NCBI GenBank assembly: GCA_001970955.1
Contig: MPUH01001068.1
Coordinates: forward strand, 1 to 24,825
Length of the DNA stretch: 24,825 nt
Reading direction: 5' to 3'
Source of the DNA: Stentor coeruleus
Lineage: Eukaryota > Ciliophora > Heterotrichea > Heterotrichida > Stentoridae
The notes beneath the pieces were generated by a model. It was not told the origin of the DNA, made no database searches, and was given only the letters and a program-made list of their open reading frames with translations. The translations under genes and the position numbers were made by a program. This document shows, piece by piece, positions 1 to 9,825 of this stretch; position 1 is the stretch's first letter; each line of letters opens with the position of its first letter.

Positions 1-1
1 A

Positions 2-49
2 CAAGAAGCGAACTACAAAAAAGGAGCTTGGTCCCTAATCGGGGGATGA
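2..49 (+). CDS. 3' end of an unidentified gene (partial)
   Basis: The first 48 bases are far richer in G and C than the 600 bp that follow. In one frame they read as 15 sensible codons ending ...YKKGAWSLIGG and then TGA at 47-49. The abrupt change to AT-rich DNA right after the TGA suggests this is the tail of a coding region whose body lies left of the window. No family can be named from 15 residues. If real, it is one of only two genes here that would use TGA as stop. Other frames and an RNA gene end are possible alternatives. Confidence 0.4.
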   Translation, partial: QEANYKKGAWSLIGG

Positions 50-656
50 TTTATTATTAATCTAATCTAAAAAAAGCACATGAATTTTTGCTATGGAAGA
101 ACATCTCAATATTATTTTATTCTCTAATGATTTTAGTATAAAAATATTTTTAACTATTTATCTTCTTTTAAAAATTGGTTTCTAATAAAAGTTGTTTACT
201 TTTTTGCTAATTCCATAAGACTTCTAAATAATTGACTATAATTTCCTCGCTTTATTAGGATAAAAAGCTTTGTTTCTAATACAAAAATTATTATAGTAGA
301 AGAAAACCAAGGCAATCTAATGTATTAACGAATTACATAAACTTCACTATTTATATTCAAAATCAATCCCTACTTCTTTAATTATCATATATTTACAAAT
401 TAAAATCTTTTACATATATAAAAAAAAATTCTGTCCTTAAAATATCATAAACTATTTTTATACATAAAATAATTTGTATCATGCCAAAAAAAAAATGCAA
501 ACTTTACACAATTATAATATTACTTAAGATCTTAATTATCATATCATTTAAAGTCCCGATTATAAAACTCTTTAAATTTCAAAACACAAGCATTTCCTTT
601 CAAAATATCAATAAATTTATGATATTTAAAATACAAAAAAAATATGTATAACAAAA
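50..656. other. AT-rich intergenic region
   Basis: This stretch is very AT-rich with many homopolymer A and T runs and frequent stops in all frames. I see no RNA gene, repeat or conserved motif. It presumably holds the promoter of the Nudix gene at its right end. Confidence 0.6.
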
Positions 657-1169
657 ATGAAGTTAATCAGGAGAGGGTTTTTTTTTAGTAGGACTGAAGA
701 GATTATGCAAGTAAACATTTTAAATCAAAGAATAGGAAAAGTAAAAAGAGCTGACCTTAATAAGTCGATATACTTTAGAACTTGTAATATTTTCTTGTTT
801 GACGATTCAGGCAAACTCTTAGTACAAAAAAGATCTGAAAATATTAAGCCGTTTCCTGGTTTCTGGGATGCTTCACCTGGAGGAGTTGTTCGGATAAATG
901 AGACTGATTTAGAAGCTGTGAATAGAGAGATAAAGGAAGAAATGGATTTTGAGCCAGACGATGTTAAGAAAATTGCCACAGTGTCAATTGAAAATGAAGA
1001 ATGGTTTTGGTGGAGTACTTTCTTCAAAGGTAAAGTAGTAGGGGAGATTAAGAAAAGCCATGAGGTTGAAGATTATAAGTTTATGAGTATTGATGAGATA
1101 AAAACACGGCTGAAGAAAGGGGAGAAATTTACTCCAGGGTGTTTGAAAGGACTTCAATATTTGCACTAG
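657..1169 (+). CDS. Nudix hydrolase, YfcD/IPP-isomerase-like
   Basis: Predicted Nudix enzyme of 170 aa, hydrolysing a nucleoside-diphosphate-linked substrate that cannot be named from sequence. The Nudix box runs from Gly76: G-x5-E82-x7-R90-E91-I-x-E94-E95, with all metal-binding glutamates present; the usual Gly at the end of the box is Asp97. The preceding segment (LLVQKRSENIKPFPGFWDAS, residues 54-73) is typical of the YfcD and isopentenyl-diphosphate isomerase branch. The family core appears to begin near residue 15, so Met17 (nt 705) could be the true start instead of Met1; the first 14 residues have no obvious counterpart. It ends in TAG. The next gene lies 125 bp downstream on the same strand. 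Family call is firm; substrate unknown. Confidence 0.85.
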   Translation: MKLIRRGFFFSRTEEIMQVNILNQRIGKVKRADLNKSIYFRTCNIFLFDDSGKLLVQKRSENIKPFPGFWDASPGGVVRINETDLEAVNREIKEEMDFEPDDVKKIATVSIENEEWFWWSTFFKGKVVGEIKKSHEVEDYKFMSIDEIKTRLKKGEKFTPGCLKGLQYLH

Positions 1170-1294
1170 GTAGTAAATTTATAAGAAAATTAGTTTAAAA
1201 TGAGCTTTAGAGGCTTTTTTTTATGGGTTTTTTGAATTCCCAATTAAAAGCCATTAGTTTGGGTTTTTTAAATGCAATTTGAATATGTATATAA

Positions 1295-2815
1295 ATGAAT
1301 TCTTTTGAAAAGCCTTTACCTGAAAAAAAACCATCGAAATTTTCTTACAATGAACTCGTTTTGGATTCAGAAGAAAGAAGCTTATCTAGTAGGTATATGT
1401 CACCAGTTCTTTCCCCATCCAATATCCCAGGTTCTAGCTCCCCCAAGATTTTCGGTAATTCTGCAAGATTTTATAAAGCAATGAAAGAATTTCAAAACTC
1501 ATCTGATGTGAATGTGTTAAAAGAAGAACTTTGGGCAAGTAGGAAAGAAATCACAAACCTTGAAAAGCGCTTGATAGAAAAAACAGAAGAAATTCTTGAA
1601 CTAAAAAAATCACCCCAAAGCTCAACAGACATGGAAAAAAACTCAGAAAATTTCAAGAAACTCTTAGAAAAGGAAATGAACTTAAGAAAAGCATTAGAAT
1701 TCGAGAATCTAAAAATGAAATCTAAAATCTCAGACCTCATGTCAAGCTCATCTGATAATTTCTCATTGGTATTAGGTAAAGTGAGAAATATGGTTGAGTT
1801 TCAAAGTAAGAAAATAAGTTTTGAATATGATACACTAGTATCAAAAAGCATGTCTAAAATGCGTGAGAAAGAAAAAAAACTCGTTAATATTTTTGGTGTT
1901 GTTAGTAAAATGCTTAAGGGTTTCAAACCAAGAGAAAATGAGGTTAAGCATGATATGGAATTAAAAGTTAAAAATGATGAAATTTTGGAACTTAAAAAGG
2001 AGTTAGCGAAAAATAATAGGCTATATGAGAACAAACTCGAAGATACCCAGCAGCAGCGTAAGCTTTTTCAAACCAAGCTTGAATCATACCAGAAATCATC
2101 TGAAGAAAATACTAGGAAAGCTAATTCGCTTCAAGTAGAAAACCGTTTACTAAACGAAATCACCCAAGAGTTAGAAAAAGAGAATATAAAACTTCTAAAA
2201 GCTTATGAGCAACAAACATTTAAATGTAAAGTTTACAAATCTCAGGTCAAAGACTTGCGAAAATCTCTAACAAATCTTAACCAACAATCTCCAATAAAAT
2301 CCCGTAGTAAATCTCATCACAAAGCTAAAAGTCATCATTACTACAAAGAACTTATAAAATCCCTTCAAACTGCAATCGAAGTCAAAAACCTAAAAATCCA
2401 AGAATTGACCCAAGAGCTTCAAACCTCTGAAGAAAAATACCAAAAACTCCTCCAAGAGTCATCTGAAAAACTAGAAAACATAAGCAATTTAAACAAAAGC
2501 CCTAAAGATGATCATCATTCTATAAAAAGTTCCACACAACTAGGTGAGCTCTTTGATGAAAAGTCTTTAGAAATCAACACCCTTAAAGAAAACTATGAAA
2601 AACTCCTTTACCAATACAATAACGCCCAACAAGAACTAGAAAATCATCAAAACCTAAAGCCTAAATACACAGAGCTTGAAGATAAAATCATAGATTTAGA
2701 ATCAGAACTTGTTATCTCTAACAATCAAATTGATAAATACAAAAAAATACTTATATCAAATAGCATATCCTATGATTGTGATACTCCATCAAAACACTCT
2801 TCAGAAGAAATTTAA
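1295..2815 (+). CDS. long coiled-coil protein, unknown function
   Basis: A 506-aa protein made mostly of heptad-like stretches rich in Glu, Lys, Leu, Gln and Asn, consistent with a long alpha-helical coiled coil from about residue 65 to 500. The N-terminal 60 residues are Ser/Pro-rich with several Ser-Pro pairs (around SPVLSP and SSPKIF) and are probably disordered and phosphorylatable. Residues about 155-205 are less coil-like and may form a hinge. A basic Ser/His/Lys patch (SRSKSHHKAKSHHYYK, near residues 338-353) interrupts the coil. No catalytic domain is visible. Such proteins in ciliates often belong to cytoskeleton, cortex or basal bodies, but that is only inference. It ends in TAA and is convergent with the next gene, 50 bp away. 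Confidence 0.8.
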   Translation: MNSFEKPLPEKKPSKFSYNELVLDSEERSLSSRYMSPVLSPSNIPGSSSPKIFGNSARFYKAMKEFQNSSDVNVLKEELWASRKEITNLEKRLIEKTEEILELKKSPQSSTDMEKNSENFKKLLEKEMNLRKALEFENLKMKSKISDLMSSSSDNFSLVLGKVRNMVEFQSKKISFEYDTLVSKSMSKMREKEKKLVNIFGVVSKMLKGFKPRENEVKHDMELKVKNDEILELKKELAKNNRLYENKLEDTQQQRKLFQTKLESYQKSSEENTRKANSLQVENRLLNEITQELEKENIKLLKAYEQQTFKCKVYKSQVKDLRKSLTNLNQQSPIKSRSKSHHKAKSHHYYKELIKSLQTAIEVKNLKIQELTQELQTSEEKYQKLLQESSEKLENISNLNKSPKDDHHSIKSSTQLGELFDEKSLEINTLKENYEKLLYQYNNAQQELENHQNLKPKYTELEDKIIDLESELVISNNQIDKYKKILISNSISYDCDTPSKHSSEEI

Positions 2816-2865
2816 TTTAATTTTATCCTTGAAAAAAAAAATTTTTATAAGCATATATTATTATA

Positions 2866-4167
2866 TTAAATAACTTTCACAATATTTTTAAACTTCTCAT
2901 GTATTACCTCTTGAGATACTCCAAATTCAATAGCTAACTCTTTAAAATTATCAGCACTAATTTGCTTTTGGTCTGTATTTCCAGCAAATACAACTTGTAA
3001 TGACTCGTTTATCATATCCAACTGCCTTTCTGCATTTAAATTGTTATCTCTACCATTAGGTGATACACTCATAGACAAAAGTTCTTTTATATCCACATCA
3101 GCTCCAATTGATTCATCACTTTTAAGCCAAGGATGTTCAATTAAATCATAAACTGCAAGTCTTTTTTCAATATTATATTGTGTTGTTGCACATAAAAACT
3201 CACAGTAACTTCTTGAGAATCTTGATAAATATGGAATTTCAGTACATATCATAGCACTATGAAGTAAACAACATTCACCTTCTAAGTTTAAATATTCATT
3301 TGACCATTCAGAACCACCTAAACTGGCTGCAAGCATTGCAGCCCCAAGATCAAAAACATCTTCTGATGAAGAAAATAGTTTTTTATTAGAAATTTCTTCC
3401 TTTAAGTTTAAACGTGAGGTCAGACCAAGACCTAGTTTTGCTTTACCTTCACGTGTTAGCATGATTTGTTTAAGATCAATACCTCCATGTGGACCTGTTT
3501 TCTTATGATGCTTATCTAGAGCTATGAGGATTTTACGACAAATACCTCTAAGGACCTTTTCTGGAATTGCCCCTATAGATTCACAGAGCCTTGCTAAAGA
3601 ATCACCTGCCATATACTCCATTACTATTGTCACACATCCTTCAGGGCTGTTCCAAAAACTAGAATTCACTTCAACTAGATGCCTGTTGCTTTTTTGCATA
3701 CTCTGCCACGATTTAATTATTTCTAATAGTTTCTGTCTTATAACAAAAGTACTTACAGGAACTTCTTTTGATGCATATAAACGTAATGTTGGTGCATGTA
3801 AAGACTTTTTTACAATTCCTGATCGATATGATGATTTAAGTATAGAAACAGTGATCATTTCATCAAGATGTACTATACTCTGCATCAACATATCAACTTG
3901 AATACTAGTATGTGGTGTTAACAGTTTAGGGAAAAACGCAAGTTTGTTTATTGCTTTGTTAAAAGCTGAGTTTTTTGACGATGGCTGTTTTAGTGGGGAC
4001 AATAGTTTCTTCACGTTTTTAAACTCATTTGCTGCTGAAAGTTCTTGATGATGCTCATGAAGCTTTTTATTTGGAAAGGCTTTAGGTTGAGAAAATGCTT
4101 TAGGTAATCTACTTGAAATCATAATTTTTCCCATTGGAGCCGCGGTTTTTGTATCCTCTTCTTTCAT
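2866..4167 (-). CDS. MAP2K-like pseudokinase
   Basis: A 433-aa protein with a kinase fold most like MAP kinase kinases in residues about 100-350. Recognisable parts are a possible ATP-site lysine in YASKEV (Lys134), the hinge VMEYMAGDSL (182-191), GAIPEKVLR, and the C-lobe helix EDVFDLGAAMLAASLG and EHPWL. The catalytic loop reads HGGIDLKQIML where HRDxKPxNIL is expected, so the catalytic Asp is Gly229 and the Asn is Gln234. The DFG segment reads GLGL (246-249), so the Mg-binding Asp is gone. No glycine-rich loop can be made out. Known family logic predicts no phosphotransfer and a scaffold or allosteric role. The N-terminal 90 residues are basic and low complexity. It starts 109 bp downstream of the tomosyn homologue's stop, on the same strand. 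Confidence 0.8.
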   Translation of the reverse strand: MKEEDTKTAAPMGKIMISSRLPKAFSQPKAFPNKKLHEHHQELSAANEFKNVKKLLSPLKQPSSKNSAFNKAINKLAFFPKLLTPHTSIQVDMLMQSIVHLDEMITVSILKSSYRSGIVKKSLHAPTLRLYASKEVPVSTFVIRQKLLEIIKSWQSMQKSNRHLVEVNSSFWNSPEGCVTIVMEYMAGDSLARLCESIGAIPEKVLRGICRKILIALDKHHKKTGPHGGIDLKQIMLTREGKAKLGLGLTSRLNLKEEISNKKLFSSSEDVFDLGAAMLAASLGGSEWSNEYLNLEGECCLLHSAMICTEIPYLSRFSRSYCEFLCATTQYNIEKRLAVYDLIEHPWLKSDESIGADVDIKELLSMSVSPNGRDNNLNAERQLDMINESLQVVFAGNTDQKQISADNFKELAIEFGVSQEVIHEKFKNIVKVI

Positions 4168-4276
4168 TATTAAAATAAATTAAAGTTTAAATAGTGAGAA
4201 AACTGGTAGTTTTCGAATGGAAAATAAAAATTATAAGGAAAAATTTGGAGAATGGGGTTGAGAATGATTTATTGTA

Positions 4277-6898
4277 TTACAACTGCCACCATTTTTTGTT
4301 TTTTTCTTTCTTGGATAATTCTGCGGCCATTTCTGCGAACTTTTGACTACGTTCGGACATTTCTCTGATTTTCACGTCGAGGGTTTTGATTTTGTCACCT
4401 CTTTCGTTGACACTTTGGAGAGCTTGGGCGATCGCGTTTTTCGCTTCGGATACTTGGGGCATTTTCGTTTTGGCTTCAACTTTTTCTTCTTCTTCATCTT
4501 CGTAGTGGTGTTCTTCAATAGCAAATTTTGAACTCGGTTTTTCGACTGAATAATCCTTACAAAGACTAGAAAAATTAACTTCACTCGAAAACTTAATCCC
4601 TAAAAAGCTTTTTTTCTTTTTTTCATTCTTATTCTCTTCCGGCAGCACCTTAAACAAGCATGGCTTAGGTGGTAAAAACTCTTCATCTTGCAAGGTTATC
4701 CACCCAGCAATTAATTGCTTAGTCGAAGTTGTCAATATAAAATGTCCATCAAGTGCCATATGAAAGTCCTTAAAAACCGTGCTAAATATCCCTTACTGCA
4801 TAGGCAAAGGCATCTGAGATTTCCAAACCCTTTTCAAACCTAAAAAGCTCAGCATCGAAATTACATTATCCAAATGTAAAACATATATAAAAACCTCACT
4901 TCTTATATAAGCTACACTAGCAGATATTAAAGGACTTGCCCAATTTTGATGTCCTTTAATCCCCATATCATTTATCGAATACAAATACCCAGCTTTTTCA
5001 TAACATAAAACCAAAAACCCCGGTTCGACGCAAGTATGCAAAATTTTCACAATCGCAACTTCACTTTTTTTAGGAACTTCAGACTTATAATCTGTCCTTT
5101 CCATTTTAGGGGGTTTTAAAAACTGCATTGTCCCAGGGTTAAGGATTTGTAAAGACCCATTACTTAGACATAAATAAAAAATCCCTAATATTGGGACTAT
5201 ACAAGTAACACTGACTATTTGTTTTTTCCCTTCAGACTTTTTACAATGACTTTTTAAATCTACACCATGAGCTGAGGAGTTGTTAAAATTGTAGATTGTA
5301 ATAATTCCATCTAAATCCCCTGAGACTATAAATTCATTAGATATTTTAGCATATAATACAGGGACATTGTGATATTCATAAACACATATTAAAGCTAGTT
5401 TTATTGATGTGATTTCCCAAACACCAATTTTGCCCATATCAAAGCCTACAACAAGTTTGTGTAAGTTGATTTCAAGACATGAGATTTTACAAGGGTTCAT
5501 ATCAGAAATTTCATCTATTATCGTATTTGTAAAATATGAGATTTGGGATTTACTTGTGATACTAAGGTTTAAAATATTGTATATACGAACAGTAGAAACA
5601 CTCCAAAAACGCACTATACCACCTAAATGCCCGGTTACTAATAAACCATATATATCGCTTGAAGACTCAGAAACCTCACCTCCACTAAGAACTTTAGTCC
5701 TTTCACTATTAGCAAGGCATTGAATTACATTCCCAAGTTCTTCTCCTTCATTACTCACAGTATAAAATTGGCTACATAAAACTTCTATTCCTCCATATAA
5801 ATCATTTATATAGTTTAAAATCCCTTCTGGAGCTTTAAATGTTAATAATGACCCATCTTGAGATAAGACTATAAATGTTTCTTTTGATGATTCTAATGGA
5901 GTATAAAGAAGTTGTAATGGCATTACACGTGATGGAAGTTCTAATTGTTTACTGTCATTTAATTCTTGGCCTGTGAGGATTGTGATTTGGTTTGTGCTTG
6001 TAAAAGGCATTCCACCTGAGACAATCATACATGATGATAACCAATAGATTGTGTTTATGGCTGAAACACTTAAGTCGCTTGCGTTGGAATCTGGTCTAAA
6101 ACTTTTGTAAGCATGAGGATTTTTTTCTACCCGCCAGAGCATTACACAGCCATCACGAGTACCTACAGCAATATTCATCCCATCAGGGCTATATTTGCAA
6201 CAATGAATAGGATGGTCATTATAAATCTTACAAGAAACCTTCGTGTTTTTAAAATCCCAAACAAAAATACCTTTCGTTTCATAAGCCAGGGCGACTTTTT
6301 CTGTAGCTACAGGGTTGAAATCCATATCAATCAAAGGTTCATTTTCTATATTAAAAACTGATGACCTCAGTTCAAAAGATGTTAATCGTTTTTCTTCAAT
6401 ATTGAAAACCCTTAAGCACCCTTGTTCTGTAGCTAAATACATATAACACCCTAAAGGATAAAGCATTTTGCTTACTCTGCTTGGTTTTTACCTAAATGAT
6501 ATTGGGATTATTTCAGCTTTTAAATCAATTATAGACCAAAGTGTTAAGTATTTGTTTAAGCTACTATAAGATATCAGAATACCTTTATTTGTTATAAATT
6601 CAAGTTGTTCTATTGGGTTTGTATCAGGGCCAATTAGCATAACTTCAATACCTTCTTTGCCAAATCTGTGTGAAATTTACATTTTAAGCGACCCTTCCAT
6701 AGTCCCAAGTGCTAAAAGTCCTTGGTATTTGTCAAATGATAAGGATTTAGTTATGTTTTCAGGAATACCAAGGTGTTGGATTTCCATTATACGAAGATAT
6801 TTGAATTCTTCTGAGATTTCGGAGTTCTCGAAAGCTTTCTCGCGCTTTTCGTTGTCGTTTTTCATACCGAATAAGTTTTTTATTCCTGAAAAAGCCAT
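4277..6898 (-). CDS. Lgl/tomosyn (Sro7) homologue with R-SNARE tail, 4 exons
   Basis: Joined product of 858 aa. Exons are 6898-6681, 6665-6492, 6476-4797 and 4781-4277, separated by 15-nt introns at 6666-6680, 6477-6491 and 4782-4796. Each intron starts GTAA and ends AG, and removing it keeps the frame. The N-terminal block (LLALGTMEGSLKIFGKEGIE, spanning intron 1) is the signature of Lgl, tomosyn and Sro7. It is followed by WD40-like repeats forming the double propeller that binds exocytic t-SNAREs. The last 55 residues are an R-SNARE motif with the zero-layer Arg at about residue 818 and a KKWWQL end like the VAMP membrane-proximal segment, but no transmembrane helix follows, as in tomosyn. 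Expected role: soluble regulator of SNARE assembly and exocytosis. The protein is shorter than animal tomosyn (about 1,100 aa). It ends in TAA. Confidence 0.85.
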
Positions 6899-7744
6899 TA
6901 TTAATGGTATTGATAATGTGATGATAAGAGTAGGATAGTGTTTATTATAGGAATTATATGATGAAGATATATAGAAAAGGGAAGAGTTTTTAGGTTTATG
7001 TTTGATGGTTTGATTTAAGTTTTTATTATGTGTAAAGTTTGGTGATATTGGGATTTATGAGGAATTATGAGTAAAAAGTAGGCTTAAATGTTGTGAAATA
7101 AGAAAGTATCTTAGATTTGTTGTATTTAGTTTGGGGTATTATATTTTGATTATTATTTAAGTCAGTTTACATAATCATTTTATGAAGATGAGAATCTATA
7201 TAAAATTACATATAAATAATGTTGTGATTATATAGTGTGCAGGTATGGATTTTGATGAAGAAAATTATTAGTTTAGAATATTTTTTCCTCACTAATAATC
7301 TATAAAATTTGTCGTATTAAACTTGATTTCTGTTTCAGCCACACAATATTTGTGAAATATTCTTAAAAATCTTATAATTTAAAGCCTTTTGCAAATGTTA
7401 TAAGAACATTTATTTATTAATTAGACTGATATGATAATAATTATATCAATATTTCCTGTATTTTAAACATAAACACAATCACGAAACTTTAATATCTAAA
7501 ACCTTTTTTTCACTAAAAGATTTCTAACATAATTTAACCCTTAAAATGCTCTTAAGTAAAATCACACATCTTATTCTAGCTATGCCCACTTATAATAATA
7601 AATACAATATTATTTATCTCTAAAACTACCTAAATAAATACTTCCAATATAAAAAACCTAAAATACTCTAAGCCTAAAATGCCCTAATTTATTTATATAC
7701 TAATCCTTATCGTTAAAGCCTGACATCAAAAATTAGTATGGATA
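6899..7744. promoter_or_regulatory. divergent intergenic region between tomosyn and Ppd genes
   Basis: This 846-bp AT-rich region separates two genes transcribed away from each other, so it must hold both promoters. No long frame is open. Near the right side, related A-rich motifs of the form CCTAAAATRCYCTAA occur at 7657-7672 and 7673-7688, with a looser copy at 7538-7556. No other structure stands out. The promoter role is inferred from gene orientation only. Confidence 0.45.
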
Positions 7745-8962
7745 ATGTTTATTAGAGCCATTCAAAAAGTGTCTCCACTGCGTCGTTGTATAAAACTCGG
7801 TGACTCAGGCCCATTAGAAGAAACCGAGAGGGATTTCCTTCCTCCCGATGTCTTTTACAAGCAGCTCAACGAGCGAGGTTTCGACTTCTACACAGGAGTA
7901 CCAGACTCTTTACTAAAAGATTTCTGTGGTTATGTTGCAGATAATCATCCAATAGAAAAACATATCATCGCAGCTAATGAAGGTACAGCTGTTGCCATAG
8001 CCGCCGGTTATCATATGGCTACTCGTAAATTTCCTTTGGTTTATATGCAAAACTCAGGTCTTGGTAATACAATCAATCCTCTTCTAAGCTTAGTCCATCC
8101 TAAAGTTTACAAAATCCCTATGCTTTTATTTATTGGCTGGCGTGGAGAACCTGGTAAAAAAGATGAACCTCAACATATGGTTCAAGGAAAAGTTATGAAT
8201 AGTCTAATAACTGATGTTGGGCTTAGTTATGAAGTATTACCTGATTATGAAGAAGGTGCAGCTGCAGCACTTGATTTAGCATTATTTCATTTGAAAAATA
8301 GAGGATCACCTTATGCATTTCTTGTTAGAAGACAATGTTTTGTCAAATATGATATTAAAAATCCAGTTGTTTCTGATTTCCCTTTGAATAGAGAACAAGC
8401 TATTGAAGCACTTATTGAAAAACTTGGTAAATATGATGTTGTTGTTGGAACTACAGGGTTTCCTTCACGTGAACTTTATGAGATGAGGATTAAGAAAGGA
8501 CAAAGCATACAACAAGATTTTTATTGTGTGGGATCGATGGGACATGCATCAAGTATTGCTATGGGAATTGCCATTGCTAAACCTAGTAAGAAAGTGTATT
8601 GTTTTGATGGAGATGGAGCGTTTTTGATGCATATGGGCGCAGCTGCACAAATTGGAGCTAGGAATGTTCAGAATTTTAGACATATATTGCTTAATAATGG
8701 GTCGCATGATTCTGTTGGTGGACAGCCTACAATTGGCTTTGATGTGAACTTTTCTCAAATTGCCCAAGCCTGTGGTTATAAGTTTGTGGCTACAGCAACA
8801 ACTAAAGAAGAGATTCAAAATGCCTTGGCTGTTATGGATAAAACAGAAGGTGCAGGGTTCTTAGAAATAAAACTAAGAAGGAAAACTCGTAAGGACCTAG
8901 GCCGACCTAAAAGCGAGCCTAAAGATAACAAAGAGCTCTTTATGCAGTTTTTAGATCAATAA
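7745..8962 (+). CDS. phosphonopyruvate decarboxylase
   Basis: Thiamine-diphosphate enzyme of 405 aa converting phosphonopyruvate to phosphonoacetaldehyde, the step that pulls PEP mutase forward in phosphonate synthesis. It shows GVPDSLLK (51-58), the cofactor-activating Glu79 in AANEGTAVAIAAGYH, and the ThDP motif GDG (289-291) followed by NN (317-318). Length fits the stand-alone family of about 370-400 aa. Residues 1-30 are an extra N-terminal stretch starting MFIRAIQKVSPLRRCIK, basic and amphipathic, possibly an organelle-targeting peptide. A short ATG frame (7738-7755) begins 7 nt upstream and overlaps the start out of frame. Ciliates are known makers of 2-aminoethylphosphonate, which gives this gene a clear job. 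No intron was found. It ends in TAA. Confidence 0.92.
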   Translation: MFIRAIQKVSPLRRCIKLGDSGPLEETERDFLPPDVFYKQLNERGFDFYTGVPDSLLKDFCGYVADNHPIEKHIIAANEGTAVAIAAGYHMATRKFPLVYMQNSGLGNTINPLLSLVHPKVYKIPMLLFIGWRGEPGKKDEPQHMVQGKVMNSLITDVGLSYEVLPDYEEGAAAALDLALFHLKNRGSPYAFLVRRQCFVKYDIKNPVVSDFPLNREQAIEALIEKLGKYDVVVGTTGFPSRELYEMRIKKGQSIQQDFYCVGSMGHASSIAMGIAIAKPSKKVYCFDGDGAFLMHMGAAAQIGARNVQNFRHILLNNGSHDSVGGQPTIGFDVNFSQIAQACGYKFVATATTKEEIQNALAVMDKTEGAGFLEIKLRRKTRKDLGRPKSEPKDNKELFMQFLDQ

Positions 8963-9825
8963 TCAGAATTTTTAAATAAGCTTTATAATGAAAAAAATCA
9001 GAAATCACTCAGGGTCTTTCCATTGTGATAATGACCTGTTGTCTCCTAAAGAAAACCATCGAATTCTCTAACCTAACAATAATCGAAACTAATAATAAAA
9101 CTATTTTAAGCACACTAAGCATACTAATTAGTACTTATATGGAAATATTTTGGCAAGAGATTATAATGAATATATCTCAAATCCAAGATTAAGATCAAGA
9201 GAGTATTGATTTGATTTACAATAAGATCCATAGCTATTTATGTATTGTATTAGGAATCACCAAAGAACTGGAAAATACAGCCGTTAGTGCTTATGGATAA
9301 CTTTTTGCTTAGAAACTACTTTTGCCTAAAGTTTGGAGAGGAAAGCATGGGGATGAATTGGGTAATATTTAAGGAATTATGGATTTTGAATTTGGGAGTT
9401 ATGAATTTATAAGATTTTTATAGTAAAAAACGATAATTTAAGACTTTTTTATAAAATAAGATAATTGCACTAGTAATTTAGAGTATTTTTTTATGAAAAA
9501 GCAGAAAACTAGCATGATTATCAAGGAAAAAAGTTTCTTTTACTATATCTAATAATTTAATTACAATAAATTTTAATAATAGATTTAATCCACATAACAG
9601 TCATTACAAGAGGACCTAAATCTTATTAAAGCGTATCAAAAATGCCTAGAATATTTTTAAAGTCAATCCAATTAGCAATAATTTAAAATACCACCAATAT
9701 ATTAATCTCCTAAAAAAACCCTCACTTAAAATAACTTCAATTAAAAAACCTTCTTCATAAACCCAAAATCCTACACCTCTTAAAAAATTTCTCTAACCCA
9801 CTATAATCCAAACTGCCCTTTAAAA
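8963..9825. other. intergenic region with an unusual TGA-free frame
   Basis: No standard gene is evident in this 863-bp stretch. A small ORF from ATG 9031 to TAA 9190 (about 53 codons) is present but has no recognisable domain. In the same frame, 8992 to 9825 contains many TAA and TAG but no TGA at all, and it leads directly into the CLASP start codon. Bases about 9240-9380 are more GC-rich than the surroundings. The CLASP promoter should lie at the right end. Confidence 0.4.

Noticed and set aside
26-50. Hairpin GTCCC/GGGGG as an RNA gene end or telomere-like CCCTAA
   Set aside because: Only one CCCTAA is present and no RNA family motif follows; a coding tail ending in TGA explains it better.
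3524-3901. 125-codon plus-strand ORF opposite the pseudokinase
   Set aside because: It is antisense to a clear kinase-fold gene and has no domain of its own.
5409-5723. 104-codon plus-strand ORF
   Set aside because: It lies antisense within the WD40 exon of the tomosyn homologue and has no protein-like features.
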